The notes: generated by a model from the letters alone, not told the origin. 64,000 nucleotides of DNA from Vibrio vulnificus NBRC 15645 = ATCC 27562 (GCF_002224265.1 NZ_CP012881.1:2666001-2730000), one strand, 5' to 3'; shown: positions 38,669 through 49,772, counted from the stretch's first letter. Program-made: numbers and translations.

Positions 38669-39580
38669 TTAAGCCATCTTGATGCCATCAAGATGGCTTT
38701 TGCATTGTTGTCTTGCCGTCGCAAAAAAGGCTTGAAGATAGCGTTTGTCTTTATCGGCATTGCGTGTGGCGGCAAACAGTCGTCGCCACAATCCCTTACC
38801 TAATGGAATACTGGTGATCAGCCCTTGGCGAGAAAATTCGCTGATCGCCCAGTTGGGCAAAGCCGCAACCCCCAAGCCGGCGGAAACCATCTGCACCAGC
38901 ATCAGTGTGTTGTCTGCTTGTTTCCAGCGAGCGGGCTCGACACCGGCGGGCGCTAAAAAGTGTTTCACCACGTCTAAACGTTGTTTTTGTACCGGATAAG
39001 TCAACATGGTCTGATCGGCGAGATCGTCAGGTTGTAAGCGCTCTTTGCTTGCAAGAGGATGGTTGGTGGCGGTAATCAGGCGCATTTCAAAATCAAACAG
39101 TGGCTCGTAATGCACTTCAGAGCGAGGCTGGATATCGGACGTGATCACCAAATCCAGTTCACCAGCCATCAAAGCGGGTAGGGGCTCAAAGCCAAAACCG
39201 GAGGAAAAATCGAGGGTTACGCTCGGCCAGGTCAACTGATATTCCTTAAGAGCAGGCATGAGCCACTGGAAGCAGGAGTGGCATTCGATCGCCATGTGTA
39301 AGCGGCCATTCACGTCTTCTTTTAAGCTCGCCAACTCATTCTCTGCTCTGGCTAACTTTGGCAAAATCTCGTCGGCTAAGCGCAGCAAAATTTCCCCTTC
39401 TGAGGTGAACTTAACGGGGCGAGTTTTGCGCAAAAAGAGCTGACCACCAATGCGCGCTTCCAAATCTTTAATTTGATGCGAGAGCGCCGATTGAGTGAGA
39501 TGCAGTGATGTCGCTGTGGCGGTTAATGAGCCTGTGTCTCGCAATGACGTTAGTGTTTTTAAGTGTTTTAGCTCAATCAT
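38669..39580 (-). CDS. metR: LysR-family regulator MetR
   Basis: The product has 303 residues. The N-terminal helix-turn-helix is LTATATSLHLTQSALSHQIK DLEAR (around residues 19-42). The LysR effector-binding domain follows, with CHSCFQWLMPAL and LVITSDIQPRSEVHYEPLFD typical of MetR, which uses homocysteine as co-inducer. It is divergent from metE across 307 bp, the classical arrangement, so it most likely activates metE. The final codons form one arm of a terminator hairpin. Confidence 0.93.
   Translation of the reverse strand: MIELKHLKTLTSLRDTGSLTATATSLHLTQSALSHQIKDLEARIGGQLFLRKTRPVKFTSEGEILLRLADEILPKLARAENELASLKEDVNGRLHMAIECHSCFQWLMPALKEYQLTWPSVTLDFSSGFGFEPLPALMAGELDLVITSDIQPRSEVHYEPLFDFEMRLITATNHPLASKERLQPDDLADQTMLTYPVQKQRLDVVKHFLAPAGVEPARWKQADNTLMLVQMVSAGLGVAALPNWAISEFSRQGLITSIPLGKGLWRRLFAATRNADKDKRYLQAFFATARQQCKSHLDGIKMA
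38671..38702. terminator. Terminator between DUF4250 gene and metR, overlapping the metR end
   Basis: AGCCATCTTGAT and ATCAAGATGGCT pair around GCC, followed by TTTT in the plus direction. The hairpin includes the last six codons and stop of metR. Confidence 0.7.
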
Positions 39581-39887
39581 GAATCCCTCTCAACCAATCG
39601 CTCGTTACATGAGCCTTTTTAACTTACCCAGTTTTTTTGGAGCTGTAAACATCTAGACGTCTATTTATTTTTTTGCTGATGTTTCTTTTCTTATGATGAA
39701 TTTTTCTAATAAACAAGTTGAATAATTGGAGATTGTCGAAACGCGAGGTTAGCGAGATAGTTTAGCCATCCGGACATCTCGAGAGATGTGACGAATAAGA
39801 TGTATTGCATCCGCTCAGCAGCCGTTTGTGAGCCGCCTAACCATCCCAGCATAGAAAAATTACGCATAGAAAAATAAGGAATTTGAC
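39581..39887. other. metR-metE divergent regulatory region
   Basis: This 307-bp gap has no gene. It holds the MetJ-type operator at 39647-39662 and a weak MetR-like site (TGAA-N5-CTCA) at 39580-39592, next to the metR start. AAGGAATT precedes the metE start. Confidence 0.55.
39647..39662. promoter_or_regulatory. MetJ-type operator (two tandem met boxes)
   Basis: AAACATCT (6 of 8 matches) is directly followed by AGACGTCT (8 of 8), the consensus met box. Tandem 8-bp boxes are what the MetJ repressor needs with S-adenosylmethionine. The location between metR and metE fits methionine repression of one or both. Confidence 0.7.
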
Positions 39888-42224
39888 ATGACAACGACCA
39901 CGCATATCCTCGGCTATCCCCGTATCGGCGAAAAACGCGAACTCAAATTTGCCCAAGAAAAATATTGGCGCGGTGAAATCGACCAAGCTGAACTGAAAAA
40001 AGTCGGTGCGAAGTTGCGCCACAAAAATTGGCAAACTCAAGCCTCAGCAGGGCTTAGCTTTGCCGTCGCAGGGGACTTCGCATGGTACGACCATGTTCTG
40101 ACCACCACCTTGTTGCTTGGCCATGTGCCAAAACGCCATCGTCATGGCTTCCCCGATTTGGATACCTTGTTCCGAGTAGGCCGTGGTCAGTCGCAATCGA
40201 GCTGTCCTTGTCATGGTGCGGCCGCGTCAGACATGACGAAATGGTTCAACACCAACTATCACTACATCGTGCCAGAGTTCACGAAGGAGGACACCTTTGA
40301 AGTCAGCTGGCCGCAACTGTTTGAAGAAGTGAACGAAGCCGTACAAGCTGGCCACAAAGTAAAACCGGTGCTGCTTGGTCCACTGAGTTATCTCTACCTT
40401 GGGAAGGAAATTGAAGACGGATTTGACCGCTTAACACTGTTACCTCGTTTGCTCACCGCATACCAAGCGATTTTGGCCAAGTTGGCCAAGCAAGGTGTTG
40501 AATGGGTGCAAATTGATGAACCTATTCTTGCACTTGAGTTGGAAAAACCTTGGCTTGATGCATTTAAGCTTGCTTACCAAGTGATCCGCAGCGAGGTAAA
40601 AGTGCTGCTGACCACCTATTTTGACTCTGTGGTTGATACGCTCGATCGTATTGTCGAGCTCTCAGTGGACGGCCTTCATGTTGACCTTTCTGCCGCACCA
40701 GAGCAATTGGATGCGGTGCTGGCTAAGTTGCCGCAAAATTGGGTGCTGTCGCTCGGGGTTATCAATGGTCGGAATGTGTGGCGTTCGGACGTCAAAACGC
40801 AGCTAGCGCGACTTCAGCCGGTGAAAGTCGCATTGGGCGAGCGCCTTTGGATCGCCAGTTCATGTTCGCTGCTGCATTCACCGGTGGATTTAGATCTCGA
40901 AGCGGGTTTGTCTGCAGAAGTGCGTAGTTGGTTTGCTTTTGCTAAACAAAAAGTGTCGGAAGTGGTGCTACTGGGTAAAGCGCTGGATGGTGATGCGGCG
41001 GCGATTGCACAGTGTGAGGCGTACAGCCAGCCAATCCAAGCACGCAAGTCGGCTGCTCATGTACACAAAGCAACGGTGCAGTCACGAGTGAACGCGATTA
41101 CCGCAGAGCTTGCACAGCGCAGTGTGCCTTATGCGGAACGTGCGCGACACCAAGCTGAGGTATTGCAGTTGCCGTTATTGCCAACCACGACGATTGGTTC
41201 TTTCCCGCAAACCAGTGAGATTCGTGTTCAGCGCAGTGCCTATCGCAGTGGTCAGCTTTCTTCAGCAGAGTATGAACAGGCGCTAAAGGGCCACATAGCG
41301 GATGCGGTAAAACGCCAAGAAGCGCTCGATCTCGATGTGCTTGTGCACGGTGAAGCGGAGCGCAACGACATGGTTGAGTATTTTGCTGAACACTTATCGG
41401 GCTTCCAAACCACGCAATTTGGTTGGGTGCAAAGCTACGGTTCGCGCTGTGTGAAACCTGCTATTGTGGTTGCTGATATTGAGCGTGAGCAGCCTATCAC
41501 GGTGGGTTGGTCTACTTACGCGCAGTCGCTCACTTCAAAACAGATGAAAGGCATGCTGACAGGCCCGGTGACGATTCTATGCTGGACGTTCCCGCGTGAA
41601 GACATCAGCCGTAAAGCGATTGCCCAGCAACTGGCGTTGGCGCTTCGTGATGAGGTGTCGGACCTGCAAGATGCAGGCGTCAATATCATTCAAATTGATG
41701 AACCGGCGATTCGTGAAGGTCTGCCACTGAAAAAGCGTGATCATCAGAGTTACCTAGATTGGGCGGTCGAAGCGTTTCGCATTTCAGCAGCGAGTGCGAG
41801 GCCAGAAACGCAGATCCACACGCACATGTGCTACAGCGAGTTCAACGAAATCATTGAGTCGGTGGCGGCATTGGATGCCGATGTGATTACCATCGAAACG
41901 TCACGCTCGAATATGGAACTGCTTAAAGCATTTGAAGAGTTCAACTACCCAAATGAAATTGGTCCGGGTGTGTATGATATCCATTCACCAAACATTCCAA
42001 GCGAAGAGTGGATTGTCGATCTCGTGAAAAAAGCGGCGCAGAAGATCCCAGTAGAGCGCTTGTGGGTAAACCCAGACTGCGGTTTGAAAACACGCAACTG
42101 GCCAGAAACCGAAGCGGCGTTGGCAAACTTGGTGTCTGCAGCAAAACGCCTGAGAAACGAGTTAGCCGAGGAGACTAGCGCAGTGAATCACGAGGCAGTG
42201 GCAGTCGTAGAAACAGAAGCTTAA
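39888..42224 (+). CDS. metE: Cobalamin-independent methionine synthase MetE
   Basis: The product has 778 residues, close to E. coli MetE. The N-terminal half starts with [15 protein letters not shown] and the C-terminal catalytic half holds [27 protein letters not shown], and the zinc-site segments THMCYSEF and [10 protein letters not shown]. It transfers a methyl group from methyltetrahydrofolate polyglutamate to homocysteine. The last 20 residues, rich in Glu, Ala and Val, extend past the usual end. MetR and MetJ control is suggested by the divergent metR and the met boxes. Confidence 0.96.
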   Translation: MTTTTHILGYPRIGEKRELKFAQEKYWRGEIDQAELKKVGAKLRHKNWQTQASAGLSFAVAGDFAWYDHVLTTTLLLGHVPKRHRHGFPDLDTLFRVGRGQSQSSCPCHGAAASDMTKWFNTNYHYIVPEFTKEDTFEVSWPQLFEEVNEAVQAGHKVKPVLLGPLSYLYLGKEIEDGFDRLTLLPRLLTAYQAILAKLAKQGVEWVQIDEPILALELEKPWLDAFKLAYQVIRSEVKVLLTTYFDSVVDTLDRIVELSVDGLHVDLSAAPEQLDAVLAKLPQNWVLSLGVINGRNVWRSDVKTQLARLQPVKVALGERLWIASSCSLLHSPVDLDLEAGLSAEVRSWFAFAKQKVSEVVLLGKALDGDAAAIAQCEAYSQPIQARKSAAHVHKATVQSRVNAITAELAQRSVPYAERARHQAEVLQLPLLPTTTIGSFPQTSEIRVQRSAYRSGQLSSAEYEQALKGHIADAVKRQEALDLDVLVHGEAERNDMVEYFAEHLSGFQTTQFGWVQSYGSRCVKPAIVVADIEREQPITVGWSTYAQSLTSKQMKGMLTGPVTILCWTFPREDISRKAIAQQLALALRDEVSDLQDAGVNIIQIDEPAIREGLPLKKRDHQSYLDWAVEAFRISAASARPETQIHTHMCYSEFNEIIESVAALDADVITIETSRSNMELLKAFEEFNYPNEIGPGVYDIHSPNIPSEEWIVDLVKKAAQKIPVERLWVNPDCGLKTRNWPETEAALANLVSAAKRLRNELAEETSAVNHEAVAVVETEA

Positions 42225-42260
42225 AGCGAGCGCGTAAAGAGACCGAATGAGTCATAAAAC

Positions 42261-42293
42261 AAAAAGGGTTGGCATAGTGCCAACCCCTTTTTC
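42261..42293. terminator. Bidirectional terminator between metE and pta
   Basis: AAAAGGGTTGGCA and TGCCAACCC-CTTTTT pair around TAG, with A and T runs on both sides. Confidence 0.85.
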
Positions 42294-42342
42294 GTTCTAT
42301 CGCTGCTCAGTCTTACTGACAAGAGACAAAAGATTCAGTGGA

Positions 42343-44487
42343 TTATTGCTGATCTTGAGTCGCTTGGATTGCAGTTAGAGCGATGGTGTAGACGATATCG
42401 TCGACTAGCGCGCCACGAGATAGGTCGTTTACAGGCTTGCGCATACCTTGCAGCATTGGACCGATAGAAACAAGGTCTGCTGAACGTTGTACCGCTTTGT
42501 AAGTCGTGTTACCCGTGTTGAGGTCTGGGAATACGAATACAGTCGCTTTACCTGCTACTGGAGAGTTAGGCGCTTTAGAAGCTGCCACGTTTTCCATGAT
42601 CGCTGCGTCGTACTGCAGAGGACCGTCGATGATCAGATCAGGACGTTTCTCTTGAGCCAGTTTGGTCGCTTCACGTACTTTATCAACGTCTGCACCCTTA
42701 CCAGATTCACCAGTAGAGTAAGAGATCATTGCTACGCGTGGGTCAATACCAAAGGCTGCAGCAGAATCCGCAGATTGAATCGCGATTTCTGCAAGCTGTT
42801 CTGCCGTTGGATCTGGGTTGATCGCACAGTCACCGTAAACCAGTACTTGATCAGGCAGAAGCATGAAGAATACAGAAGATACGATAGACGCATTTGGTGC
42901 AGTCTTGATAATTTGGAACGGAGGAACGATGGTGTTTGCCGTCGTGTGAACCGCACCAGAAACAAGACCGTCAACTTCATCGTTCTCAAGCATCATAGTG
43001 CCTAGGAACACAGAATCTTGCAGCTTCTCACGAGCCACAACTTCCGTCATGCCTTTCGAGCCACGTAGTTCAACAAGACGAGCAACGTAGTTTTCACGAA
43101 TCGCGTCTGCATCGATGATCTTAACGCCAGCGCCCAGTTCAACACCTTGTTGTGCTGCCACGCGCTTGATCTCTTCAGGGTTACCTAGCAGCACACATTC
43201 TGCGATACCGCGTTCAGCACAGATCGCCGCCGCTTTCACAGTACGTGGCTCGTCACCTTCAGGAAGAACGATGCGTTTACCCGCTTTACGAGCAAGCTCA
43301 GTCAACTGGTAACGGAATGCTGGAGGACTTAGACGACGAGAACGCTCAGTACCTTCTGTCATTGACTCAATCCAGTTGCCATCGATGTGACCCGCAACGT
43401 GGTCGTTGATGAACTCGATACGCTCTTTATCGTCTGCAGGTACTTCTAGGCTGAAGCTCTGTAGATTGAGCGAAGTCTGCCAAGTGTTACCTTGTGCTTT
43501 GAAAATTGGAAGGCCACTTTCAAACGCTGGCTTACATAGCTTTTCGATCTCTGTAGGAATATCGTAACCGCCAGTCAGTAGTACCGCACCGATTTCCACG
43601 CCGTTCATTGCTGCTAGAGAAGCCGCAACGATAACGTCTGGACGGTCTGCAGAAGTCACAAGCAGTGAGCCTGGTTTGAAGTGCTCAATCATGTGTGGCA
43701 GAGAACGTGCACAGAAGGTGATGCTCTTAATACGACGAGTGTTGATGTCGCCTTCGTTGATCACTTCTGCTTTCAGGTGCTTCGCCATATCGATTGCGCG
43801 AGTTGCAATCAGGTTGATGCTCCATGGCACACAACCTAGAACGCGAATTGGGCTAGAGTTGAAGATTTGCATCACTTCTAGCTGGTTTTGTTTCGCGCTG
43901 TCTGCGTCATCAAAGATCTCTGATAGATCAGGACGCGTACGGCCTGCTTCATCAACTGGTGCGTTTAGCTTGTTGATGATAACACCAGAGATGTTTTTGT
44001 TTTTTGTGCCACCGAAGTTTGAACAAGCCACTTCGATACGCTCTTTTAGCTGTGCTGGGTTGTCAGTGCCTGGGGTCGCCACAAGAACAATTTCAGCACC
44101 AAGTGTTGCCGCGATTTCTGCGTTTACTTGGTTAGCAAATGGGTGCTTACGAGTAGGAACAAGACCTTCGATTAGCGTTACGTCTGCATCTTTATTAATT
44201 TGGTTGTAACGTTCTACAACCGTTTCTAGCAGTTCGTCCATGTTGTCGTTACCGATTAGGTTCTCAGCAACAGACATCAATAGGGGTTCGCCAATCTTCA
44301 TATCGCTGTTTGCGCCAACGATAGTGGTAGTAAGATCAGGAAGATCACCGCCGCTACGTGGTTGTGCGATAGGCTTGTAGAAAGAAACTTTAACGCCTTT
44401 GCGCTCCATAGCGCGAAGAACACCCATGCTTACGCTAGTAAGACCAACACCAGCACTCGCAGGGATAAGCATAATAGTACGGGACAT
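42343..44487 (-). CDS. pta: Phosphate acetyltransferase
   Basis: The product has 714 residues, the long proteobacterial form. The N-terminal BioD-like P-loop domain starts [26 protein letters not shown] domain lies in the middle (about 220-330). The C-terminal catalytic domain contains [20 protein letters not shown] and [19 protein letters not shown]. It interconverts acetyl-CoA and acetyl phosphate in the cytoplasm. It lies 138 bp after ackA on the same strand, with a hairpin between them. Confidence 0.96.
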   Translation of the reverse strand: MSRTIMLIPASAGVGLTSVSMGVLRAMERKGVKVSFYKPIAQPRSGGDLPDLTTTIVGANSDMKIGEPLLMSVAENLIGNDNMDELLETVVERYNQINKDADVTLIEGLVPTRKHPFANQVNAEIAATLGAEIVLVATPGTDNPAQLKERIEVACSNFGGTKNKNISGVIINKLNAPVDEAGRTRPDLSEIFDDADSAKQNQLEVMQIFNSSPIRVLGCVPWSINLIATRAIDMAKHLKAEVINEGDINTRRIKSITFCARSLPHMIEHFKPGSLLVTSADRPDVIVAASLAAMNGVEIGAVLLTGGYDIPTEIEKLCKPAFESGLPIFKAQGNTWQTSLNLQSFSLEVPADDKERIEFINDHVAGHIDGNWIESMTEGTERSRRLSPPAFRYQLTELARKAGKRIVLPEGDEPRTVKAAAICAERGIAECVLLGNPEEIKRVAAQQGVELGAGVKIIDADAIRENYVARLVELRGSKGMTEVVAREKLQDSVFLGTMMLENDEVDGLVSGAVHTTANTIVPPFQIIKTAPNASIVSSVFFMLLPDQVLVYGDCAINPDPTAEQLAEIAIQSADSAAAFGIDPRVAMISYSTGESGKGADVDKVREATKLAQEKRPDLIIDGPLQYDAAIMENVAASKAPNSPVAGKATVFVFPDLNTGNTTYKAVQRSADLVSIGPMLQGMRKPVNDLSRGALVDDIVYTIALTAIQATQDQQ

Positions 44488-44591
44488 CAGAGAAAGTACC
44501 TTTAACTATTGGGGGATTTAAAGCTTTACTGCTTATGGTTTGGCGGACCAAACAATAGAAGTGAAGCCCCAGATTCTTTATCAAAAAGAAA

Positions 44592-44617
44592 TCTGGCTAG
44601 CCTGAAGGCTAGCCAGA
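44592..44617 (-). terminator. Hairpin after ackA
   Basis: TCTGGCTAGCCT and AGGCTAGCCAGA pair perfectly around GA. On the minus strand it is followed by TTTCTTTTT. It would end or weaken transcription of ackA before pta. Confidence 0.75.
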
Positions 44618-44625
44618 GAAGTCAA

Positions 44626-45822
44626 TTAAAGACCTGCTAGGCGAGCAGTGTCTTCTGCAATAACGAGCTCTTCGTTAGTCGAGATAACCATTGCTGGGAT
44701 ACGGCTGTTTGCTGTTGTGATAACACCTTCGCCGCCGAAACGTGCTTTAAGGTTAGCTTCGCTGTCAACTTCGATACCGAAGATGCCTAGGCGGTTAAGA
44801 ACCATTTCACGGATAGGTGCAGAGTTCTCACCGATACCACCAGTGAAAGTGATAGCATCTAGACGACCTTCTAGAGTAGCAGTGTAACCAGCTACGTATT
44901 TCGCTAGGCGGTGGCAGAATACGTCCATCGCACGCGTTGCTTCTTCTTTTTGACCGTAGTTGTCTTCAACGAAACGACAGTCAGAAGTCACTTCAGTTAG
45001 ACCAGCAAGGCCAGACTCTTTGGTTAGCATAGTGTTGATTTTCTCAACAGAGTAGCCAAGAGTGTCGTGTAGGTGGAAGATGATCGCAGGATCGATGTCA
45101 CCACAACGAGTACCCATTACTAGACCTTCAAGTGGCGTTAGACCCATTGAAGTATCAACAGATTGGCCGTTCTTCACTGCACAAACAGACGCACCGTTAC
45201 CTAGGTGACAGTTGATGATGTTTACTTCTTCAACTGGTTTGTTTAGTAGGCCTGCAACTTCACGAGTGATGAATAGGTGTGAAGTACCGTGCATGCCGTA
45301 ACGACGGATACCGTGCTCTTTGTAAAGGTTGTATGGAAGTGCGTATAGGTACGCTTCTTCTGGCATAGTTTGGTGGAAAGCGGTGTCAAACACAGCAACG
45401 TTTTTCAGTGCTGGGAAAGATTTTTGAGCGGCTTTGATACCAATGATGTGCGCAGGGTTGTGAAGAGGAGCAAGCGTTGCACAATCTTCAATACCTTTAA
45501 GAACTTCGTCAGTGATTAGAGCTGATTGAGTGAACTGCTCACCACCGTGTACTACGCGGTGACCGATTGCAGCTAGGTTTTCAGAAAGCTCTGGCTTAGA
45601 AGCAAGAATAGTTTCTACCATGAACGCTAGTGCTTCTTCGTGTGCTGCACCGTTACCTAGTTGAGCTTCGTGCTTACCATCAAGTTTCCACTTGATGCGA
45701 GCTTCAGGAAGGTGAAGACATTCAGCAAGACCTGAAAGATGCTCTGCACCATTCTCAGCATCAACAACAGCAAATTTAAGAGAAGAACTACCGCAGTTTA
45801 AAACTAAAACTAGCTTAGACAT
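44626..45822 (-). CDS. ackA: Acetate kinase
   Basis: The product has 398 residues, full length. Family motifs: [15 protein letters not shown] at the N-terminus, [32 protein letters not shown], and [14 protein letters not shown]. It makes ATP and acetate from acetyl phosphate and ADP, the second step after Pta. First gene of ackA-pta, divergent from yfbV as in enterics and other vibrios. Confidence 0.97.
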   Translation of the reverse strand: MSKLVLVLNCGSSSLKFAVVDAENGAEHLSGLAECLHLPEARIKWKLDGKHEAQLGNGAAHEEALAFMVETILASKPELSENLAAIGHRVVHGGEQFTQSALITDEVLKGIEDCATLAPLHNPAHIIGIKAAQKSFPALKNVAVFDTAFHQTMPEEAYLYALPYNLYKEHGIRRYGMHGTSHLFITREVAGLLNKPVEEVNIINCHLGNGASVCAVKNGQSVDTSMGLTPLEGLVMGTRCGDIDPAIIFHLHDTLGYSVEKINTMLTKESGLAGLTEVTSDCRFVEDNYGQKEEATRAMDVFCHRLAKYVAGYTATLEGRLDAITFTGGIGENSAPIREMVLNRLGIFGIEVDSEANLKARFGGEGVITTANSRIPAMVISTNEELVIAEDTARLAGL

Positions 45823-46163
45823 GTGTGACTACCTGTTATTCGTCTGATTAAAATCAGTAAGGATGAAAAATCATTCACAAGAATAGACGATGCAACCAAA
45901 GCTGCGCACTAATCTTGGTCAAAAAACTTTCAATTTCCGTATTTCTAAGAGAGAGGTGAACCCGTATCACCACTTTGCGATCCATTGCAGAAGGTCTTCA
46001 GAGTTGCTTAAATTGTAAATAACAGCAACAATGAGATTGAGGGTCTGCAAAGGATAGCGATAATAAGCAATGATAACAAAAAAAATTTGAAAGAATATTA
46101 ACTTTCATCAATTTTTTGCGTTTTCAGTTGAAATCTTCAACTAATTTTTAGTGAGAGAGCAGT
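45823..46163. other. ackA-yfbV divergent promoter region
   Basis: A 341-bp gap, AT-rich towards yfbV, without a gene. It must hold promoters for both sides. I could not place a convincing FNR, ArcA or CRP site by eye. Confidence 0.5.
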
Positions 46164-46616
46164 ATGAACAATAAAGTCGGACTTGCCCACAGTCTGAGAG
46201 ATGGGCAAAAGTACATGGATACTTGGCCGATGCGCAAAGAGCTGAGCGCAATCTTTCCTGAGCAAAGGATTATCAAAGCGACGCGTTTTGGTATTAAAGT
46301 GATGCCTGCGATAGCGGCCATCAGTGTCCTGACTCAAATGGCGTTCAACAATTATCAAGCTCTGCCTCAAGCGATTGTCATGGCTTTATTTGCATTGAGT
46401 TTGCCTTTGCAAGGAATGTGGTGGTTAGGCCATCGTTCCAATACTCAACTGCCACCGGCACTGGCCACGTGGTATCGAGAATTGCATCAGAAAATTGTCG
46501 AAAGTGGTTCGGCATTAGAACCGCTTAAATCCCGACCTCGCTACAAAGAGTTGGCGCATACCTTAAACCGCGCTTTCCGTCACTTAGATAAATCCGCGCT
46601 CGAGCGTTGGTTCTAA
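46164..46616 (+). CDS. yfbV: UPF0208 membrane protein YfbV
   Basis: The product has 150 residues. Hydrophobic segments are near residues 50-68 ([15 protein letters not shown]) and 70-92 ([19 protein letters not shown]), and the C-terminal half is soluble with [20 protein letters not shown]. Length and position beside ackA match YfbV. E. coli YfbV has been linked to excluding MatP from the ter region, which I recall but cannot verify here. GAGAG lies just upstream of the ATG. It is followed by a terminator. Confidence 0.92.
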
Positions 46617-46643
46617 GTTTCCTCTTGTTCAAAAAAGATCGTT

Positions 46644-46675
46644 AACGGGCAGCCAATCGGGTTGCCCGTTTTGCT
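46644..46675 (+). terminator. yfbV terminator
   Basis: AACGGGCA-G-CC and GG-G-TTGCCCGTT pair with an AATC loop, followed by TTGCTTTT. Confidence 0.75.
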
Positions 46676-46880
46676 TTTGCCCGCTGAGTGACCGTCATTG
46701 ATCTCTCGTTTTGTTGTATTTCTGTTAAATCCTGCTTTCCTAATAGAGAAGTTGCTGGTAATAATGTCATTCAGATGTACAAAAAGTGCACAAAAATAAT
46801 TGCTTAACCTTGCTCATCCAGAGTGGAGGTTTCGTGATACCACACAACATCTCAACCTATGCTGAATTCAAGGAGTCAAG

Positions 46881-47846
46881 ATGAAAGCAGGAAAACTGAT
46901 CGCCACGGCCGTTCTTGCCGGTGCTGCTTTAATTTCTTCCCATTCTGTGATGGCAAAAATGGCCAAAGTTGCCGTTTCACAAATCGTTGAACACCCCGCA
47001 CTTGATGCCACCCGACAAGGCCTTTTAGATGGACTAAAAGCAAAAGGGTATGTCGAAGGAGAAAACCTCGAGTTCGATTACAAAACGGCGCAAGGTAACC
47101 CAGCGATTGCGGTACAAATTGCTCGTCAGTTTGTGGGGGAAAGCCCGGATGTCTTAGTTGGCATCGCGACCCCAACGGCTCAGGCACTGGTGTCGGCCAC
47201 GCGCTCTATACCAGTTGTTTTCACCGCAGTGACCGATCCGGTTGGCGCTAAACTGGTGAAATCCATGGAGCAACCTGGGAAAAACGTCACTGGTCTTTCC
47301 GATCTCTCACCCGTATCTCAGCACGTCGACCTGATTAAAGAGCTGTTGCCTAACGCCAAGGCGATTGGTGTAGTGTACAACCCAGGCGAAGCAAACGCGG
47401 TTACCTTGGTTGAGCTATTGAAGAAAAGCGCGGCAGAAAAAGGGTTAAAGGTGGTGGAATCGACAGCACTAAAAAGTGCGGATGTTCAATCTGCGACTCA
47501 AGCGATTGCTGCGAAATCTGACGTGATTTACGCTCCGACGGATAACACAGTGGCCAGTGCGATTGAAGGGATGATTGTTGCTGCCAATCAAGCGAAAAAA
47601 CCGGTATTTGGTGGTGCAACTTCCTATGTTGAGAAAGGGGCAATCGCAGGCTTAGGTTTCGATTACTACCAAGTTGGAGTGCAAACGGCGGATTACGTTG
47701 CTGCGATCTTGGAAGGTCAAGAGCCAGGTAAGCTAGACGTAAAAGTGGCAACGGGATCAGATCTTGTTGTGAATCAAGGCACTGCAGAGAAATTAGGTAT
47801 TACTATTCCAGCCTCTGTGCTTTCTCGAGCCACAGACGTCAAATAA
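46881..47846 (+). CDS. ABC transporter substrate-binding protein (ABC_sub_bind family)
   Basis: The product has 321 residues with a signal peptide (MKAGKLIATAVLAGAALISS, cleavage near SVMA-KM). The mature part has the ABC_sub_bind/TrpX-type pattern: VAVSQIVEHPALDATRQGLL, DVLVGIATPTAQALVSAT, PVVFTAVTDPVGAKLV. GGAGTC precedes the ATG. First gene of a three-gene importer. In Gram-positive bacteria related TrpXYZ systems are linked to tryptophan; the substrate in Vibrio is not known. Confidence 0.9.
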   Translation: MKAGKLIATAVLAGAALISSHSVMAKMAKVAVSQIVEHPALDATRQGLLDGLKAKGYVEGENLEFDYKTAQGNPAIAVQIARQFVGESPDVLVGIATPTAQALVSATRSIPVVFTAVTDPVGAKLVKSMEQPGKNVTGLSDLSPVSQHVDLIKELLPNAKAIGVVYNPGEANAVTLVELLKKSAAEKGLKVVESTALKSADVQSATQAIAAKSDVIYAPTDNTVASAIEGMIVAANQAKKPVFGGATSYVEKGAIAGLGFDYYQVGVQTADYVAAILEGQEPGKLDVKVATGSDLVVNQGTAEKLGITIPASVLSRATDVK

Positions 47847-47856
47847 AATCCTATCT

Positions 47857-47881
47857 AGGGCCGACGGAGATTCGGCCCTTT
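47857..47881 (+). terminator. Hairpin between binding-protein and permease genes
   Basis: AGGGCCGA and TCGGCCCT pair around a 7-base loop, followed only by TTGTT. Such a leaky hairpin inside an operon often raises the binding protein over the membrane parts, by partial termination or 3' end protection. Confidence 0.6.
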
Positions 47882-47906
47882 GTTAGAGCAGAATAAAGGA
47901 GTTGCT

Positions 47907-48839
47907 ATGTCTGCTTTTGCGTTTTTCGGTGCGCTAGAAATTGGCTTACTTTACGGCTTAGTTGCCTTAGGTGTTTACTTAACCTTTAGGGTTCTCGATT
48001 TTCCGGATTTGAGTGTCGATGGCAGTTTCCCGATGGGTGCTGCGGTTGCGGCAACCGCTATCGTTGCGGGTGTGAATCCATGGCTAGCTACTGGGATGGC
48101 CATTCTAGCTGGTGCGATGACTGGTTGGGTGACCGCTTTTTTGGCGGTGCGCTGCGGTATTCTTCATCTTTTGGCTTCCATCCTAACCATGATTGCGGCG
48201 TTCTCAATCAACATTCGTATTATGGGGCGACCAAACTTAGCGTTACTAGGTGAAGAGACCATTTTGACCCCGTTTGAAAGCTTGGGTGATCCCATGTTCA
48301 TCCGCCCATTGGTGGTCGGTATTCTCGTTTTGATCTCCTCTTGGCTGGTGGTACGCCTGCTCAACAGTGATTTTGGCTTAGGCTTACGCGCTACCGGTGT
48401 TAACGCACGCATGGTGCGCGCACAAGGAGGTAGCACCTCTTTTTACACCTATTTCGGCCTTGCGCTGTCGAATGGCTTCGTCGGTTTTGCGGGGGCGTTA
48501 TTTGCGCAAACCAACAGTTTTGCCGATGTGACGTCGGGTGTCGGGACCATCGTGGTGGGTTTGGCTGCAGTGATTCTTGGGCAAACGTTGATTCCGGGAC
48601 GAAAAATTTGGGTTGCCGTTGTCGCGGTCATCGTCGGCTCAGTCCTTTACCGTTTGGCGGTCGCCTTTGCGCTAAGTTCTGGCATGTTTGGTCTGCAAGC
48701 GTCGGATCTCAATTTAGTCACGGCAGTGCTGGTTGCCATCGCGTTGATTGCGCCAAAACTAAAAGGAAACATGGCGATAAAAAAGCCCGTTAACTCAGGA
48801 GCAAGTGGTGGCAAACAGAAGTCAGGAGGTGCGCTATGA
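47907..48839 (+). CDS. ABC transporter permease (TrpY-like)
   Basis: The product has 310 residues and about eight to nine membrane segments. It shows the branched-chain-amino-acid-type permease pattern (FPDLSVDGSFPMGAAVAATA; GLGLRATGVNARMVRAQGGS). AAAGGAG lies 4 bases before the ATG at 47907. The basic tail (GASGGKQKSGG) is cytoplasmic. The stop overlaps the next start by 4 bases, so permease and ATPase are coupled. Confidence 0.9.
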   Translation: MSAFAFFGALEIGLLYGLVALGVYLTFRVLDFPDLSVDGSFPMGAAVAATAIVAGVNPWLATGMAILAGAMTGWVTAFLAVRCGILHLLASILTMIAAFSINIRIMGRPNLALLGEETILTPFESLGDPMFIRPLVVGILVLISSWLVVRLLNSDFGLGLRATGVNARMVRAQGGSTSFYTYFGLALSNGFVGFAGALFAQTNSFADVTSGVGTIVVGLAAVILGQTLIPGRKIWVAVVAVIVGSVLYRLAVAFALSSGMFGLQASDLNLVTAVLVAIALIAPKLKGNMAIKKPVNSGASGGKQKSGGAL

Positions 48840-49630
48840 TTCGTTTGGAAGATATTCAGGTCACCTTTAATCGAGGCACCATTTTAGAAAATCGTGCGCT
48901 AAGTGGTGTTACGCTCGAAGTGCCAGAGCATCAGTTTTTGACGGTGATTGGTTCTAACGGGGCGGGTAAATCGACCTTACTTGGCGCGGTGACAGGTGAA
49001 ACCCCCATGGTGGGTGGCAAGGTATTGATCGATGACGTCGATGTGACATCACAGACGGTTGACCAGCGAGCCTCTCTTTGTGCTCGTGTGTTCCAAGACC
49101 CGCTTGCAGGCACCTGTGGCGCGTTAACCATTGAAGAAAACATGGCGCTTGCGTACATGCGTGGAAAAAAGCGAGGTTGGCACTTATCGCTCTCCGCAAA
49201 GCGTCGCAAACTGTTTCAAGAGCGGATCAGCATTTTGGGGCTAGGGTTAGAAGATCGTTTGGGTGACAGTATTGGTCTTCTTTCTGGCGGACAACGTCAG
49301 GCGGTCAGCCTTGTGATGGCTACGTTGTCAGACAGCAAACTCTTACTGCTTGATGAGCATACAGCAGCACTTGATCCACGCATGGCGGCGTTCATCATTG
49401 ATCTCACCAAACGGATCGTCAAAGAGTTTAACCTGACCGTTATGATGGTGACGCACTCGATGAAAGACGCGTTGGCGTGTGGCGATCGCACGGTCATGCT
49501 GCACCAAGGTGAAATTGTGCTGGATGTTGTTGGTGAGCAGCGAGAGGGGATGCAGGTGAAAGATCTCCTCGAGATGTTCTCTAAAGTGCGTGGCGAAGAG
49601 TTGGCCGACGACAGCTTACTGCTCAATTAG
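48836..49630 (+). CDS. ABC transporter ATP-binding protein (TrpZ-like)
   Basis: The product has 264 residues. Walker A is IGSNGAGKSTLLGAVTGE (about 39-56), the signature is LLSGGQRQAVSLVMA, and Walker B is LLLLDEHTAALDPRMA, followed by the switch histidine in VMMVTHSMKDAL. All ATPase residues are present. The start ATG is inside the permease stop (ATGA). It drives import by the binding protein and permease encoded upstream. Confidence 0.94.
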   Translation: MIRLEDIQVTFNRGTILENRALSGVTLEVPEHQFLTVIGSNGAGKSTLLGAVTGETPMVGGKVLIDDVDVTSQTVDQRASLCARVFQDPLAGTCGALTIEENMALAYMRGKKRGWHLSLSAKRRKLFQERISILGLGLEDRLGDSIGLLSGGQRQAVSLVMATLSDSKLLLLDEHTAALDPRMAAFIIDLTKRIVKEFNLTVMMVTHSMKDALACGDRTVMLHQGEIVLDVVGEQREGMQVKDLLEMFSKVRGEELADDSLLLN

Positions 49631-49772
49631 TTTTTCTCTACGCCCTCACTATCCTCCTACCGATTGTGATCTCCCCTTGAAAAATAACGTGATTTTTATT
49701 TCTCAAGGGGGGATGTCGCTCAGCACTGTGCTTTTAGAATGGTATGAAATACCGATTAAAAGAGTACTCGCA

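Noticed and set aside
42487..43005. Plus-strand frame of 172 codons inside pta
   Set aside because: It is antisense to pta and its composition (many Arg, Cys, Trp) is typical of a shadow frame.
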